Assembly: GCA_001871595.1 (NCBI GenBank)
Contig: MNVH01000031.1
Span: 1-42,849, forward strand
DNA from: Candidatus Micrarchaeota archaeon CG1_02_55_22
Lineage (GTDB): Archaea > Micrarchaeota > Micrarchaeia > Norongarragalinales > UBA97
DNA: 42,849 bases
Reading direction: 5' to 3'
The translations under genes and the position numbers were made by a program. Each line of letters begins with the position of its first letter. Within the stretch, counting starts at the first letter, position 1. The notes beneath the pieces are model-generated. The model saw only the letters and a list, made by a program, of their open reading frames with translations, did not search any database and was not told the origin of the DNA. Positions 20,071-28,663 of this stretch are shown in pieces.

Positions 20071-21183
20071 ATGCCGCCCGTCAAACTGGAAAAAAAGGAT
20101 TCGAAGCCCGAAGCAGCCGCGGCGAACGACACTATTGAACTAAAAATCAGCGTACCAAAGTTCGCCTTTGAAACCGGGCCGGTTTTCCAGATGAAGCTCA
20201 TCTTACTAGGGTTATTCGTCCTGATTTTCGCTTTCGCGCTCTTCATGTTCGTAAGGGCAGATTTTGCAACGAGCGACTTATTCCAAATAAACCGCTTGAC
20301 GGAGAACGTACAGAAGCTCTGGAGCGTTTCAGTCGTGCTCTTCATCGTGCTTTACGGCGTTACTCTCGGCCTCGCCATGTTTTACGGACAAGGCTTGCCG
20401 CGCGCGCAGGCCGCACTGCCCCTCGCCGTCGCAGTGGTAATAGCATTCATTGCAAGCTTCCTCGCCGGGCCGTACTCTCCTGCGTTCTACGCCTTTGCCC
20501 TGACGGCCGGCGCAGCCAGCCTCTTAGCCACCAATGCACAAGACCTCAAGCTCTCGACCATTTGGGGTACGACTGGCAAGGCACTCACGCTGTTGCTCGT
20601 AATCGCATTCCTGTTCACATTTCTTAAAGTCAACGCGTCGCGCGACGCCTACTTCGGCTCGCTCGCCGAAGGCATGGCCGAGAGCGTGCCCGCACTCGCT
20701 GCCGAGGCCGCGCCGCAAGTGGGAGGACAGGCTCTAGCGTTGTGCGCAACCGCCATAGACCAGGCAACGATTGACGAGAACGCAGTAAAGAAAGTAATTA
20801 CTGAAGACGCGTTTAAAACGCAGCTAGCATCGGCTTCGCCGGAATACACCGCGCTGCCGGGAGCAACGCAGACTGCTTTAGCCGCTTCGCTTTATCCTGC
20901 CATGGTGATGCAGGCGGTAACATTGTCGAACGCGGTGAAAACGGATTTGGCGCTGCAGCTGCGCAACGTTGACGCGTCAAAACAAGTGGCGAACGCGCCA
21001 CCCCTCTCCGCCGGCGAGGTCAAGACGATTCTCACCAACCTGCCGTTCGGCAGACAGATGTACGCGGCCCTGCCGCTCGGCACTGCGCTAGCTATAGTAT
21101 CGATCCTCACGCTGCTCAACTTCTTCATCCACATCGTCGCAGCCGGCACGGCGTACGGACTAGGCAAGTTCTTCGCGGTCTAG
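20071..21183 (+). CDS. multi-pass membrane protein
   Basis: Several TM segments; charged N-terminus MPPVKLEKKDSKPEAAA; TATA-like CTTTTTAA at 20039. Confidence 0.7.
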   Translation: MPPVKLEKKDSKPEAAAANDTIELKISVPKFAFETGPVFQMKLILLGLFVLIFAFALFMFVRADFATSDLFQINRLTENVQKLWSVSVVLFIVLYGVTLGLAMFYGQGLPRAQAALPLAVAVVIAFIASFLAGPYSPAFYAFALTAGAASLLATNAQDLKLSTIWGTTGKALTLLLVIAFLFTFLKVNASRDAYFGSLAEGMAESVPALAAEAAPQVGGQALALCATAIDQATIDENAVKKVITEDAFKTQLASASPEYTALPGATQTALAASLYPAMVMQAVTLSNAVKTDLALQLRNVDASKQVANAPPLSAGEVKTILTNLPFGRQMYAALPLGTALAIVSILTLLNFFIHIVAAGTAYGLGKFFAV

Positions 21184-21191
21184 TAAAAGTG

Positions 21192-22847
21192 CTAGCTTTC
21201 GACGAATTCGCCGCTTTCTTTTAGTTCGCGGTCTTTCACGCTGCCGTGCTTGTTCAACTTCAAGCGCCGGCTCTTCTCATCCTTGCGATAGGACAAATCA
21301 AAGTGTGAAAGCAGGTTCTTGACTCCCTCGCCCTTGGAATAGATACCGTCAACCGTGCCGTGCTTAGCCGGAGTGCCACCGAAGATGATGAGGCGGTCGC
21401 ACGTGTTGTACAAGAACTCGAGGTCGTGGTCAACCACGAGCAACGCCACGCCGTCGGTGACGGCTTTCTCGCGCAACAGTTTCGAGAGCGCGATGCGCCC
21501 GGTTACGTCCATCATGTTCGACGGCTCGTCGAGCACGAACAAGCTCGCGTCGTCGTTGGCGAGGCAGCGGAATATAGCGGTTTTTTGCAATTCGCCGCCC
21601 GAGAGCTGGCGTAGAGAGAGGAATTCGAGGCGCTGTAAATTCATCTGCCGGACGAAGGATTCCTTGAAGGGAGTGTCGCGGTCGAGGAAAGTGCCGACGA
21701 ACTCGTCCGGCCTTTCAAGTATTTGAGGCTTCATGCTCACCCCCCCAAGCGTTTTAGCGAGTTCATTGCACAGCGTGCTCTTGCCAGTGCCGTTTGGCCC
21801 GGCGATGCCGACTACTTCGCCGGGGTGCAGGGCGATTTCGGACGCATTTTCGAGCGTGAAAGAGCCGCGCTTGAGCTTGAGCGCGGGAATCTTTGCCGCA
21901 GTGCCCGAGCGCTTCTCCGGGGCGTGGTCTTTGTAGCGTATCTCGCCCCTAAAGCGAACGTTTTCGGGTTCGATGTAGCCGTCTAGGAACATGTTTATGG
22001 CGCGGTCGGTCGCGTAGGGTTGAGAGACGATTCCGTAAGCACCGGGAACGCCGTAGTTGAGGTAGACTTGGTCGCACAGGTACGAGAGCAGCGAGATGTC
22101 GTGGTCTACTACTATTACCTGCTTGTCGGAAAAGTTTTCGCGCAAGTATTCTATGAGGCGCAGTCGGTAGGCGTAGTCGAGGAAGGCAAGCGGCTCGTCG
22201 AGGACGTAGCTTTCCTTGTCGCGCGATAACGCGGCTGCGATGAAGACGCGTTGGAGTTCGCCGCCCGAGAGCTGTGAGAGGTCGCGGTCTTTGAGCGTGT
22301 CGAGGTCGAAGAGTTTCGATAATTCTTTTAGGCGCCCTGACTCATCCGTCTTTTTGAGGAGTTCGGTGACCTTGCCCTTGATTTTACTGCCGAGCTCTTG
22401 CGGCTTGTACACCGCCGTGTCCTTCTTGAGCGCGTCGAAATAGGCTTTGGATTCTTTAGAGTACAAATTGGTGGGCTTTAGGCGGCCGGTGATGAGCTTG
22501 ACGTTCGTGCTCTTGCCACACCCGTTCTCTCCCACGATACCGATTATGCCTTTCTTGGGGAGTGCAAAGCCGTAGAGGTCGAACGAGTTTTCGCCGTACG
22601 AGTACGCGAGCTTGTCTTCGACGGGGGCGACTAGGTTGACGATGTTGATTGCGTGGAACGGGCAGACGCGTATGCAGATTCCGCAGCCCGTGCAAAGCGA
22701 CTCGTCGATGACTGAAATCGTACTGTCTTTTGAGAGCACGATGCAGTCCTTGCCGTTGCGGTTGACGGGGCACTGGCGTATGCACTCGTGCTGGCATTTG
22801 GATGGGTTGCACAGTTCCTTATCAACAACAGCGATTCTTGTTACCAT
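21192..22847 (-). CDS. rli1: ABCE1/Rli1 ribosome-recycling ATPase
   Basis: N-terminal Fe-S motifs (CQHECIRQCPVNRNGKDCI, CTGCGICIRVCPFHAI), Walker A GENGCGKST and GPNGTGKST, two LSGGELQ signatures; ATG at 22847. Confidence 0.93.
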   Translation of the reverse strand: MVTRIAVVDKELCNPSKCQHECIRQCPVNRNGKDCIVLSKDSTISVIDESLCTGCGICIRVCPFHAINIVNLVAPVEDKLAYSYGENSFDLYGFALPKKGIIGIVGENGCGKSTNVKLITGRLKPTNLYSKESKAYFDALKKDTAVYKPQELGSKIKGKVTELLKKTDESGRLKELSKLFDLDTLKDRDLSQLSGGELQRVFIAAALSRDKESYVLDEPLAFLDYAYRLRLIEYLRENFSDKQVIVVDHDISLLSYLCDQVYLNYGVPGAYGIVSQPYATDRAINMFLDGYIEPENVRFRGEIRYKDHAPEKRSGTAAKIPALKLKRGSFTLENASEIALHPGEVVGIAGPNGTGKSTLCNELAKTLGGVSMKPQILERPDEFVGTFLDRDTPFKESFVRQMNLQRLEFLSLRQLSGGELQKTAIFRCLANDDASLFVLDEPSNMMDVTGRIALSKLLREKAVTDGVALLVVDHDLEFLYNTCDRLIIFGGTPAKHGTVDGIYSKGEGVKNLLSHFDLSYRKDEKSRRLKLNKHGSVKDRELKESGEFVES

Positions 22848-22936
22848 TTCTTTCGAAGCACCCTTCTTCACGTCGTGAAACGACGGGGGTTTGAATCCAG
22901 GGGTTTCAGGGGGCGCAAGCACCCTAAGACGCCTAG

Positions 22937-23056
22937 CGGGCCCGACGCGATTCGAACGCGCGGCCTCCTGGTTGCTCCCGCAACTTGCTTGCATCACTTT
23001 TGGGGTGCAAACGGCATTCGAAGCCAGGCACTCTATCCAGACTGAGCTACGGGCCC
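22937..23056 (-). tRNA. tRNA-Arg(TCG) with 45-nt intron at 37/38 (intron 22973-23017)
   Basis: Acceptor GGGCCCG/CGGGCCC, anticodon stem CCTGG/CCAGG, loop CTTCGA|intron|A, T-loop TTCGAAT; exons sum to 75 nt. Confidence 0.85.
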
Positions 23057-23133
23057 GTTAAATAGTATTTAGGCGGGAGAGGGCTTTTATTGGTTGGCGG
23101 CGCGAGCCTCGCGCGACTGGTGCCGATGCCCAA

Positions 23134-23382
23134 CTATTTGTAGACTCGGCCGCGGGCATCGAGCCAAGCGAACACTACAGACTCCTCGGAGATTTTATAG
23201 ATTATACGCAAGTTTTCGAGCCGCTCACTTTTGTAGTCATGCAGCGGAGCGTGAAGCGGTTTTCCCAGCTCGGGATTTAAGAGAATCTTCTCAATTTTTT
23301 TGAATACGAGTTCGCGCCGGCGCCGGTCGAGCTTTTTTACGTCTTGGAGAAGGCGGTCGGAGTAAGCCGCGGGCAAAGGCAT
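23134..23382 (-). CDS. RelE/ParE-family toxin
   Basis: 82 aa: RLLQDVKKLDRRRRELVFKKIEKILLNPELGKPLHAPLHDYKSERLENLRIIYKISEESVVFAWLDARGRVYK. Confidence 0.82.
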   Translation of the reverse strand: MPLPAAYSDRLLQDVKKLDRRRRELVFKKIEKILLNPELGKPLHAPLHDYKSERLENLRIIYKISEESVVFAWLDARGRVYK

Positions 23383-23383
23383 T

Positions 23384-23584
23384 TCACAGCTTCAACTCCT
23401 TTCTGAGCTGGTCTAGCGTCAGCTTCTTGGCCTGCCCGGCTTCCACCTGTTCCACGGCCGCCCAGAACTCGGGCATAGAATAGAGCTCCATGTTTTCTGC
23501 GTGCTCTAGATACTCTTCGCGCAGGCGGAGTGCGTCCTTGCGCATCTCTTTAACGGCGTCCTTGCGTAGGTTCGGCGAGTACAT
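23384..23584 (-). CDS. cognate antitoxin of RelE-like toxin
   Basis: 66 aa, directly upstream of the toxin; helical, ends KKLTLDQLRKELKL. Confidence 0.65.
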   Translation of the reverse strand: MYSPNLRKDAVKEMRKDALRLREEYLEHAENMELYSMPEFWAAVEQVEAGQAKKLTLDQLRKELKL

Positions 23585-23604
23585 CTTATTCCCTCGAATA
23601 AGAT
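23583..23604. promoter_or_regulatory. putative antitoxin operator palindrome
   Basis: ATCTTATT-ccctcg-AATAAGAT, perfect 8-bp arms, overlapping the antitoxin start codon (23582-23584). Confidence 0.55.
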
Positions 23605-23613
23605 ATTGGCGGG

Positions 23614-23634
23614 CCGGTTAATAAACCAAACCGG
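23614..23634. promoter_or_regulatory. inverted repeat around the likely TATA box of the TA operon
   Basis: CCGGTT...AACCGG arms flanking TTTATTAA (minus strand). Confidence 0.35.
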
Positions 23635-23721
23635 ACCTCGTTGCCAGTCCGGGCGTTCACACGCAATCCATAGCCTTAGCGTCCTGACCCGGGCTTTTAT
23701 TTATGGGCGCTTGGCCAGACT

Positions 23722-24336
23722 TCAAGGCCGGTGCGATTGCCCTTGAGGTTTTAGGACGCGTTCAACGATTTCGTCAACTCTATCCGGAATCACTGGGTTA
23801 TTTTTGCGCGTCCTTACAATACGATAGTCCGCGGTCTTTGCCAGAGCCCCCAGCTCACCCCACTTGCTATTGTGGGTTAAGTGTTCTATCGCGAAATCAA
23901 AAAGCACGCTGGAAGTCCGTCGTTTCACTCCCGGCTCAGTTACACGGGCTTTGTTTCTATTAAGCACTGATACCGCCCTAAGCAACTCTGGAGCGGACAC
24001 GTATAATGTTACAACCCGTGCATCCGGAAAGGCTTGTTTTACCGCGGCTACATGACTGGGGCGAGTAAGAAAATCAAGAACGACTCGAGGCGAATTACCG
24101 GCGTCCTGCACCATTCTTTGCACTACTTGCAGGTCGAACTCTTCAATCTGGTCTCTCGGGGCGTGCACGTACGCTGCCAGCGCTTCCCTGCGGGATTTCC
24201 CAAGCTCTTCACGGATTCTGCGCAACTGCGCCTCGCGGGAGACGTGCAGGAACCCGTACCGTTCGCTTAACATTCTGGCGATGGTTGATTTTCCCGCTCC
24301 ACTATGCCCGCTCAGACAGATGATGACGCGTTCCAT
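23722..24336 (-). CDS. P-loop nucleotide/adenylate kinase-like protein
   Basis: MERVIICLSGHSGAGKSTIARMLSERYGFLHVS; Walker A; internal ATG at 24336 preferred. Confidence 0.7.
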   Translation of the reverse strand: MERVIICLSGHSGAGKSTIARMLSERYGFLHVSREAQLRRIREELGKSRREALAAYVHAPRDQIEEFDLQVVQRMVQDAGNSPRVVLDFLTRPSHVAAVKQAFPDARVVTLYVSAPELLRAVSVLNRNKARVTEPGVKRRTSSVLFDFAIEHLTHNSKWGELGALAKTADYRIVRTRKNNPVIPDRVDEIVERVLKPQGQSHRP

Positions 24337-24400
24337 TGCCAAAGTAAGAAATCTATCGAAAGTTAATAAACCGTAGGCCAATCTACAGCGCTGGATTTAA

Positions 24401-26050
24401 TTACGGCCTGATAGCGAGGCGCAGGGCTTCGTGGCCTCTCTCGGTGAGGTTGAGTATGGTGGTCAGGTCGGGGCGCTCGCTAGCAGTGACGAGGTACAAC
24501 GGGTTTTTCGCTCGAATGTTTTCGCAGTAATGTAAATCGCACTCGCCCCAGATGCTGCATTCGGTGGGAGAACAGATTTGGTATCGTTCCCCGACTGCGG
24601 TGACGCGCACCCAGTTGTTTTGCGGTAACTCCTTACCGTTTGTTTGAGTTTGGAATTGTCCGGGCGGATAGGCTGCGTAAAAGAGTGCGTAGGCGTGCGG
24701 GTAGCTCGTCGAGTACTGGTTTATCGAGAGGAAGACTACGTCGTACTCGGGATGCGATTCGGCGTATTGTATTGCTTGCTTGAATCCGGCGCCGTACCAC
24801 GGTGCGGCCGCGGCGTCGGTTGCCGACGCGCCGTACAAATAACTGAGGAAAAGAAGGGTTGATGCTAGCGCCCATGCCGCAAGCAAGGCGAAGGTTGCCA
24901 GGGCCGCGTATTTCTTGAGTGAATTGCGCTTGAACGGATTGTGTTTGAGTATTTGCCGTAAAAGCACGATTGCTGCTGTTGCTGCAAGGATTTCGAGTGC
25001 GGGCGAGGCGAGGTTGAAACGGCGGGCGTTGGGGGCGGGGAAGAAGAGCGAGGCGGCGAGTGCGGCCGCAAAAATCCACCATAACAGCAAGGCGTATTTC
25101 TTGTCGCTGATTGCGTGGAGGAGCGCGATGGCCGAGCCTGCGAGTACGAGGGGCGCAAGGTATAACGGCAGGGCGTGGTTGGGCGAGTACTGGTAGTATT
25201 GCAGGCTAAAACCAGAAACGTCGGGGCTGAAAAGGAATTGCGGCGAGAAATATGCGGCCAAGTTGTGGGCGAGTGAGTCGGCGGGCGCGAGGTGTGCGTC
25301 GTTGCCCCAGGCGTTCGGGTTGTCGAACCTGATGAGTTGTGCGTAGACGCTTGCGGCCGGCGTGTTGTAGTGGGCTATTGCCAGTGGCAAGGCGAAGGCG
25401 GCGAAAACAATTACGGCGAGTAGGGCGTGGCGGCGATTGCGCCACAACTCTTTACGGTATAACAGCGCGTAACCTGCTAAAAGAAGGCCAGTGAAGGCGA
25501 TGGCGTTGCCGTACAAATTGATTGCCAAGCCGAAGAACGCGGCGGCGAGGGGGAGGCGTTCGGGCTTTCTGCTCGCGGTGAAGAGGAATGCGACGCCCAT
25601 TGCCGTGAAGGGGTAGGCGATGTTTGATTGTATTGCAAGGCGGCTTGAAAACAAGAGCCACGGGGAAACCGCCGCGAGTGATGCCGCAAGGAGCCCTGCC
25701 TTGTTTCCGGCGAGCTCTCGAGCAACGATGAATGCCGCAAGGGCGGCGAGGGCGCCGAAGAGTGCCCACGGCAGCCGCGTCGCGGTTTCGTTGAGGCCGA
25801 ACAAGGCAATAAACGGCAGCGTGAGGTAGGGTTGCAGTTGGGTGGCGTACATTCCGTATTCGCGGAAGAGTATTGGGGTGGCCTGTCCCCAGCTGTCTTT
25901 GCCGGTCAATAACAGGGAATAAGCATCATAGGCACCGAATGCTTCGTCTTGCTGGAGAGAGTGTGCGTCGCTGAGTTGGTAGACGCGGAGGAAGAGGGCG
26001 AGTAGTAGGATTGCTGCGAGCGCTGCGAACATGACGTGATTTTTTTGCAC
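24401..26050 (-). CDS. GT39/PMT-like membrane glycosyltransferase
   Basis: SLQQDEAFGAYDAYSLLLTGKDSWGQATPILFREYGMY..., many TM helices, soluble C-terminal domain. Confidence 0.78.
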   Translation of the reverse strand: MQKNHVMFAALAAILLLALFLRVYQLSDAHSLQQDEAFGAYDAYSLLLTGKDSWGQATPILFREYGMYATQLQPYLTLPFIALFGLNETATRLPWALFGALAALAAFIVARELAGNKAGLLAASLAAVSPWLLFSSRLAIQSNIAYPFTAMGVAFLFTASRKPERLPLAAAFFGLAINLYGNAIAFTGLLLAGYALLYRKELWRNRRHALLAVIVFAAFALPLAIAHYNTPAASVYAQLIRFDNPNAWGNDAHLAPADSLAHNLAAYFSPQFLFSPDVSGFSLQYYQYSPNHALPLYLAPLVLAGSAIALLHAISDKKYALLLWWIFAAALAASLFFPAPNARRFNLASPALEILAATAAIVLLRQILKHNPFKRNSLKKYAALATFALLAAWALASTLLFLSYLYGASATDAAAAPWYGAGFKQAIQYAESHPEYDVVFLSINQYSTSYPHAYALFYAAYPPGQFQTQTNGKELPQNNWVRVTAVGERYQICSPTECSIWGECDLHYCENIRAKNPLYLVTASERPDLTTILNLTERGHEALRLAIRP

Positions 26051-26093
26051 GATGATACTAGTATAGTGGCGCAGCGGTTAGAGAAAAGAGTTT

Positions 26094-27641
26094 CTATTCT
26101 CGTGCAAGCACGAGCGGACTAGCAGGTACATTCATTAGCGTGGACAGATTGCCTGCCTCGCCGTTGTTGAGGAGGTAGAGCGGGTTGCTCGCGGCAGGGC
26201 ACGAACTAGGCTGGCAGAAAAGGTAGCGTTGGCCGACTTGAGTGACTGCCGCCCAGTTGCCGGGAGGCGTGCTCTTGCCCGTGCTTTGTTGTTGGAATTG
26301 TTCGGGCGAGTACTTGGTGTAGAACAGCACGTAGGCGTAGGCTTGGTTCGAGTTGGGCGTGAGAAACACGTAATCGTACTCCGGGTGTGATTCGGCGTAT
26401 AGCACGGCTTGCTTCCATCCTGGCTGATGCAAGTAATCGTACTGAAGCGGATAGGTTGAATGGTTGAATTCTAGTGCGGTGATTGTTGTGGAGATGAATA
26501 CAGCGAGCACTATGGCGAGGGCGAGCAAGGCCAATCCGCGCAACGCCTTGCGCTTGTTCGTCGTGGCTTGGACATACATCCAACTAGCACCTATTCCGGC
26601 GAGTACGAGGAATGCGGGAAGGGCGTGGCTGTAACGGCGCGCGTTGCCAGCAGGGTAGAAGAAAGATACGGATAGCGCGGCTGCGGCTATCCACAATAAG
26701 GGCAATAGTGCGCGCTTGTCTTTTCTTGTATTATACAGTATAATCACCGCGCCGGCTAATGCGAGCAAGAGGATTTCTGGCGGTAGCAGGCAGGAGTAGG
26801 GTTCGCTTTGTGGCGTGCACGTTAGGACGCTTGGCGTAAAGTAGGAGAGGAAGTTTGAGGCGAGTGATTGCGGGAAGGCGTCGTGGTTGGCGTTGTAATA
26901 GGATTCGGTGTCGAAGACGCTGACTTGCGAGTAGTAGGCGTTCGACGCGGGGTTGGATAGATGTGCGTGCGCGAGGGGCAAGGCGAACGCGGCCAACACG
27001 ATGACAGCTAATAATAATTGCTTTTTGTCGCGCAACAATTCTTTTCGGTAGATTAGCGCTGCGGGGGCGAGGAAGAGCGGTACGAATGCGGTGAGCGTGC
27101 CGTAAGTGTTGGCTGCGATGCCGAAAAACAACGCAGAAAATGGGAGGAGTTTTGGTTTTCTTAGCCCGATTGCGAAGAGCGCGATTGCTGCTGCGACGGG
27201 AAAGTGCACGAGGTTGGATGGCAATGCCATTCTGCTTGCGGTTAGAAGGTAGGGAGAGAAGGCGGCGAAAAGCGCTGCGGCGAGACCGGCTTTTTCTCCG
27301 TACAATTCTTTTCCAAGAATGAACACGGCGATTGCAACGAGCGCACCCCACAGTGCCCACGGGACGCGCGCCGCTTCTTCAGTCAAACCGAGCAAGGCGA
27401 CGAACGGCAGCGCGAAATAGGATTGAAACTGGTTGACGTACATGCCGTACTCTCTGAATAGTATTGGCGTTGCTTGGCCCCACGAGTCCTTGCCCGTCAA
27501 CAAGAGCGAGTACGCGTCGTACGCGCCGAGCGCCTCGTCTTGGTTGAGCGAGTGCGCTTGGGAGAGTCCGTAAAAGCGGGCGGCGAGACCGGCGAGAGTA
27601 AGGACTGCCAGCAAGAAGAGTACAAGGCGCGCGCGTTTCAC
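26094..27641 (-). CDS. GT39/PMT-like membrane glycosyltransferase (paralogue of neighbour)
   Basis: SLNQDEALGAYDAYSLLLTGKDSWGQATPILFREYGMY..., same architecture as 24401-26050. Confidence 0.78.
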   Translation of the reverse strand: MKRARLVLFLLAVLTLAGLAARFYGLSQAHSLNQDEALGAYDAYSLLLTGKDSWGQATPILFREYGMYVNQFQSYFALPFVALLGLTEEAARVPWALWGALVAIAVFILGKELYGEKAGLAAALFAAFSPYLLTASRMALPSNLVHFPVAAAIALFAIGLRKPKLLPFSALFFGIAANTYGTLTAFVPLFLAPAALIYRKELLRDKKQLLLAVIVLAAFALPLAHAHLSNPASNAYYSQVSVFDTESYYNANHDAFPQSLASNFLSYFTPSVLTCTPQSEPYSCLLPPEILLLALAGAVIILYNTRKDKRALLPLLWIAAAALSVSFFYPAGNARRYSHALPAFLVLAGIGASWMYVQATTNKRKALRGLALLALAIVLAVFISTTITALEFNHSTYPLQYDYLHQPGWKQAVLYAESHPEYDYVFLTPNSNQAYAYVLFYTKYSPEQFQQQSTGKSTPPGNWAAVTQVGQRYLFCQPSSCPAASNPLYLLNNGEAGNLSTLMNVPASPLVLARE

Positions 27642-27689
27642 GCAAGAAATATCGAGCTAACGAGAGAAAAGGCTGCCGGTCTTTTGATT

Positions 27690-27754
27690 GACCTTTTCGC
27701 AGGGCGAGCGAGTCGAGCCCGCAGGCGACGCAGCGAAGCCATGCGGAAAAGGTC
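27690..27754. repeat. structured inverted repeat directly 3' of tRNA-Arg(CCG)
   Basis: GACCTTTTCGCA...TGCGGAAAAGGTC arms (one bulge) enclosing GGGC..GCCC and GGC..GCC hairpins. Confidence 0.5.
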
Positions 27755-27756
27755 AG

Positions 27757-27886
27757 CGGGCACGCCGGGATTTGAACCCGGAACCTACTGCTGTCTCCCA
27801 TCATTCGAGTTTTCTGGGGACCCCGTATTGGCTGGCTCGATTGCTATTCGGAAGCAGTCGCTCTATCCAGGTTGAACCACGCGCCC
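27757..27886 (-). tRNA. tRNA-Arg(CCG) with 55-nt intron at 37/38 (intron 27793-27847)
   Basis: Acceptor GGGCGCG/CGTGCCC, anticodon stem ACTGC/GCAGT, loop TTCCGA|intron|A, T arm CCGGGTTCAAATCCCGG; exons sum to 75 nt. Confidence 0.85.
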
Positions 27887-27895
27887 GTCTAATTA

Positions 27896-28663
27896 ATGGT
27901 ATGGCGGTGGAAGGCTTTTATTTGGTTTGCCCGCGTTAGTCTTGTTGGGTTGAAAGGGAATTTGGGTAACGTAGTCTTTTCACTGGTTATTCCGGCGCAC
28001 AACGAGGCCAAGCAACTGCCTGCGGCGGTCGCTGCCGCGGTTGGGGCGCTAGATGGAATTAATTTCGAGATTATTATTGCAGAGGACGGTAGCAGTGACG
28101 GCTCGCTCGCTGTTGCCGAAGCTCTCGCGAAGAAGGATGCGCGCGTGCGCGTGAGCCACAGCGACGAAAAGCTCGGCCGCGGCCGTGCGTTGTGCCGCGC
28201 ATTCCATATGGCGCGAGGCGAAATTGTCGGGTACATGGACGCGGACCTGTCGACCGAACCCAAGTACCTTAAAGCGCTCGTCGCGGCAGCGCGCGAGGCA
28301 GACTACGTAACGGGCGGGCGTTACCTGCCTGCAAGCAGTACTGCGCGGGGCGCGAAGCGTTACGCGTTCAGCAAAGGGTTCAACTGGCTCGTGCGTTTGT
28401 TGTTGGGCTCGAAACTGGGCGACCACCAGTGCGGGTTCAAAGCCATTCGCCGAAGCGAGGCGTTAGAGTTGTGCGCGTTGGCAAGGGAGAACCACTGGTT
28501 CTGGGATACTGAGACGCTCGTCTTGTCGCAGCGGCGCGGCAAGAAAGTAATTGAAATTCCTGTTGAGTGGCGTGAGTCGACGCGCGAGAGCAAGGTCAAC
28601 CTTCTCAAGGACGCTCTCTCGATGGGCAGCGCGATAGCGCGCATGCGTTTGAGGCGGTACTAG
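27896..28663 (+). CDS. family 2 glycosyltransferase (dolichyl-phosphate sugar synthase-like)
   Basis: FSLVIPAHNEAKQLPAAV, IIIAEDGSSDGS, GYMDADLSTEPKYL, HQCGFKAIRRSEA. True start may be internal (near VVFSLVIPAHNE). Confidence 0.85.
   Translation: MVWRWKAFIWFARVSLVGLKGNLGNVVFSLVIPAHNEAKQLPAAVAAAVGALDGINFEIIIAEDGSSDGSLAVAEALAKKDARVRVSHSDEKLGRGRALCRAFHMARGEIVGYMDADLSTEPKYLKALVAAAREADYVTGGRYLPASSTARGAKRYAFSKGFNWLVRLLLGSKLGDHQCGFKAIRRSEALELCALARENHWFWDTETLVLSQRRGKKVIEIPVEWRESTRESKVNLLKDALSMGSAIARMRLRRY

Noticed and set aside
21360-22878. Plus-strand ORFs opposite rli1
   Set aside because: Antisense to a strongly conserved ABCE1 gene; shadow ORFs.
22788-23045. ORF translating as ...GPDAIRTRGLLVAPATCLHHFWG...
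   Set aside because: Antisense to tRNA-Arg(TCG); the GPDAIRTRG type peptide is a known artefact of translating tRNA genes.
23605-23700. Possible C/D-box sRNA or tRNA fragment in the kinase/antitoxin intergenic region
   Set aside because: No convincing C (RUGAUGA) and D (CUGA) pair or cloverleaf; only inverted repeats are supported.
23703-23963. 86-aa plus-strand ORF with a TATA-like sequence just upstream
   Set aside because: Almost entirely antisense to the P-loop kinase gene, no domain features.
27474-27939. ORFs containing SAGTPGFEPGTYCC / ARRDLNPEPTAVSH
   Set aside because: Antisense translations of tRNA-Arg(CCG) and the end of a glycosyltransferase; classic tRNA artefact.
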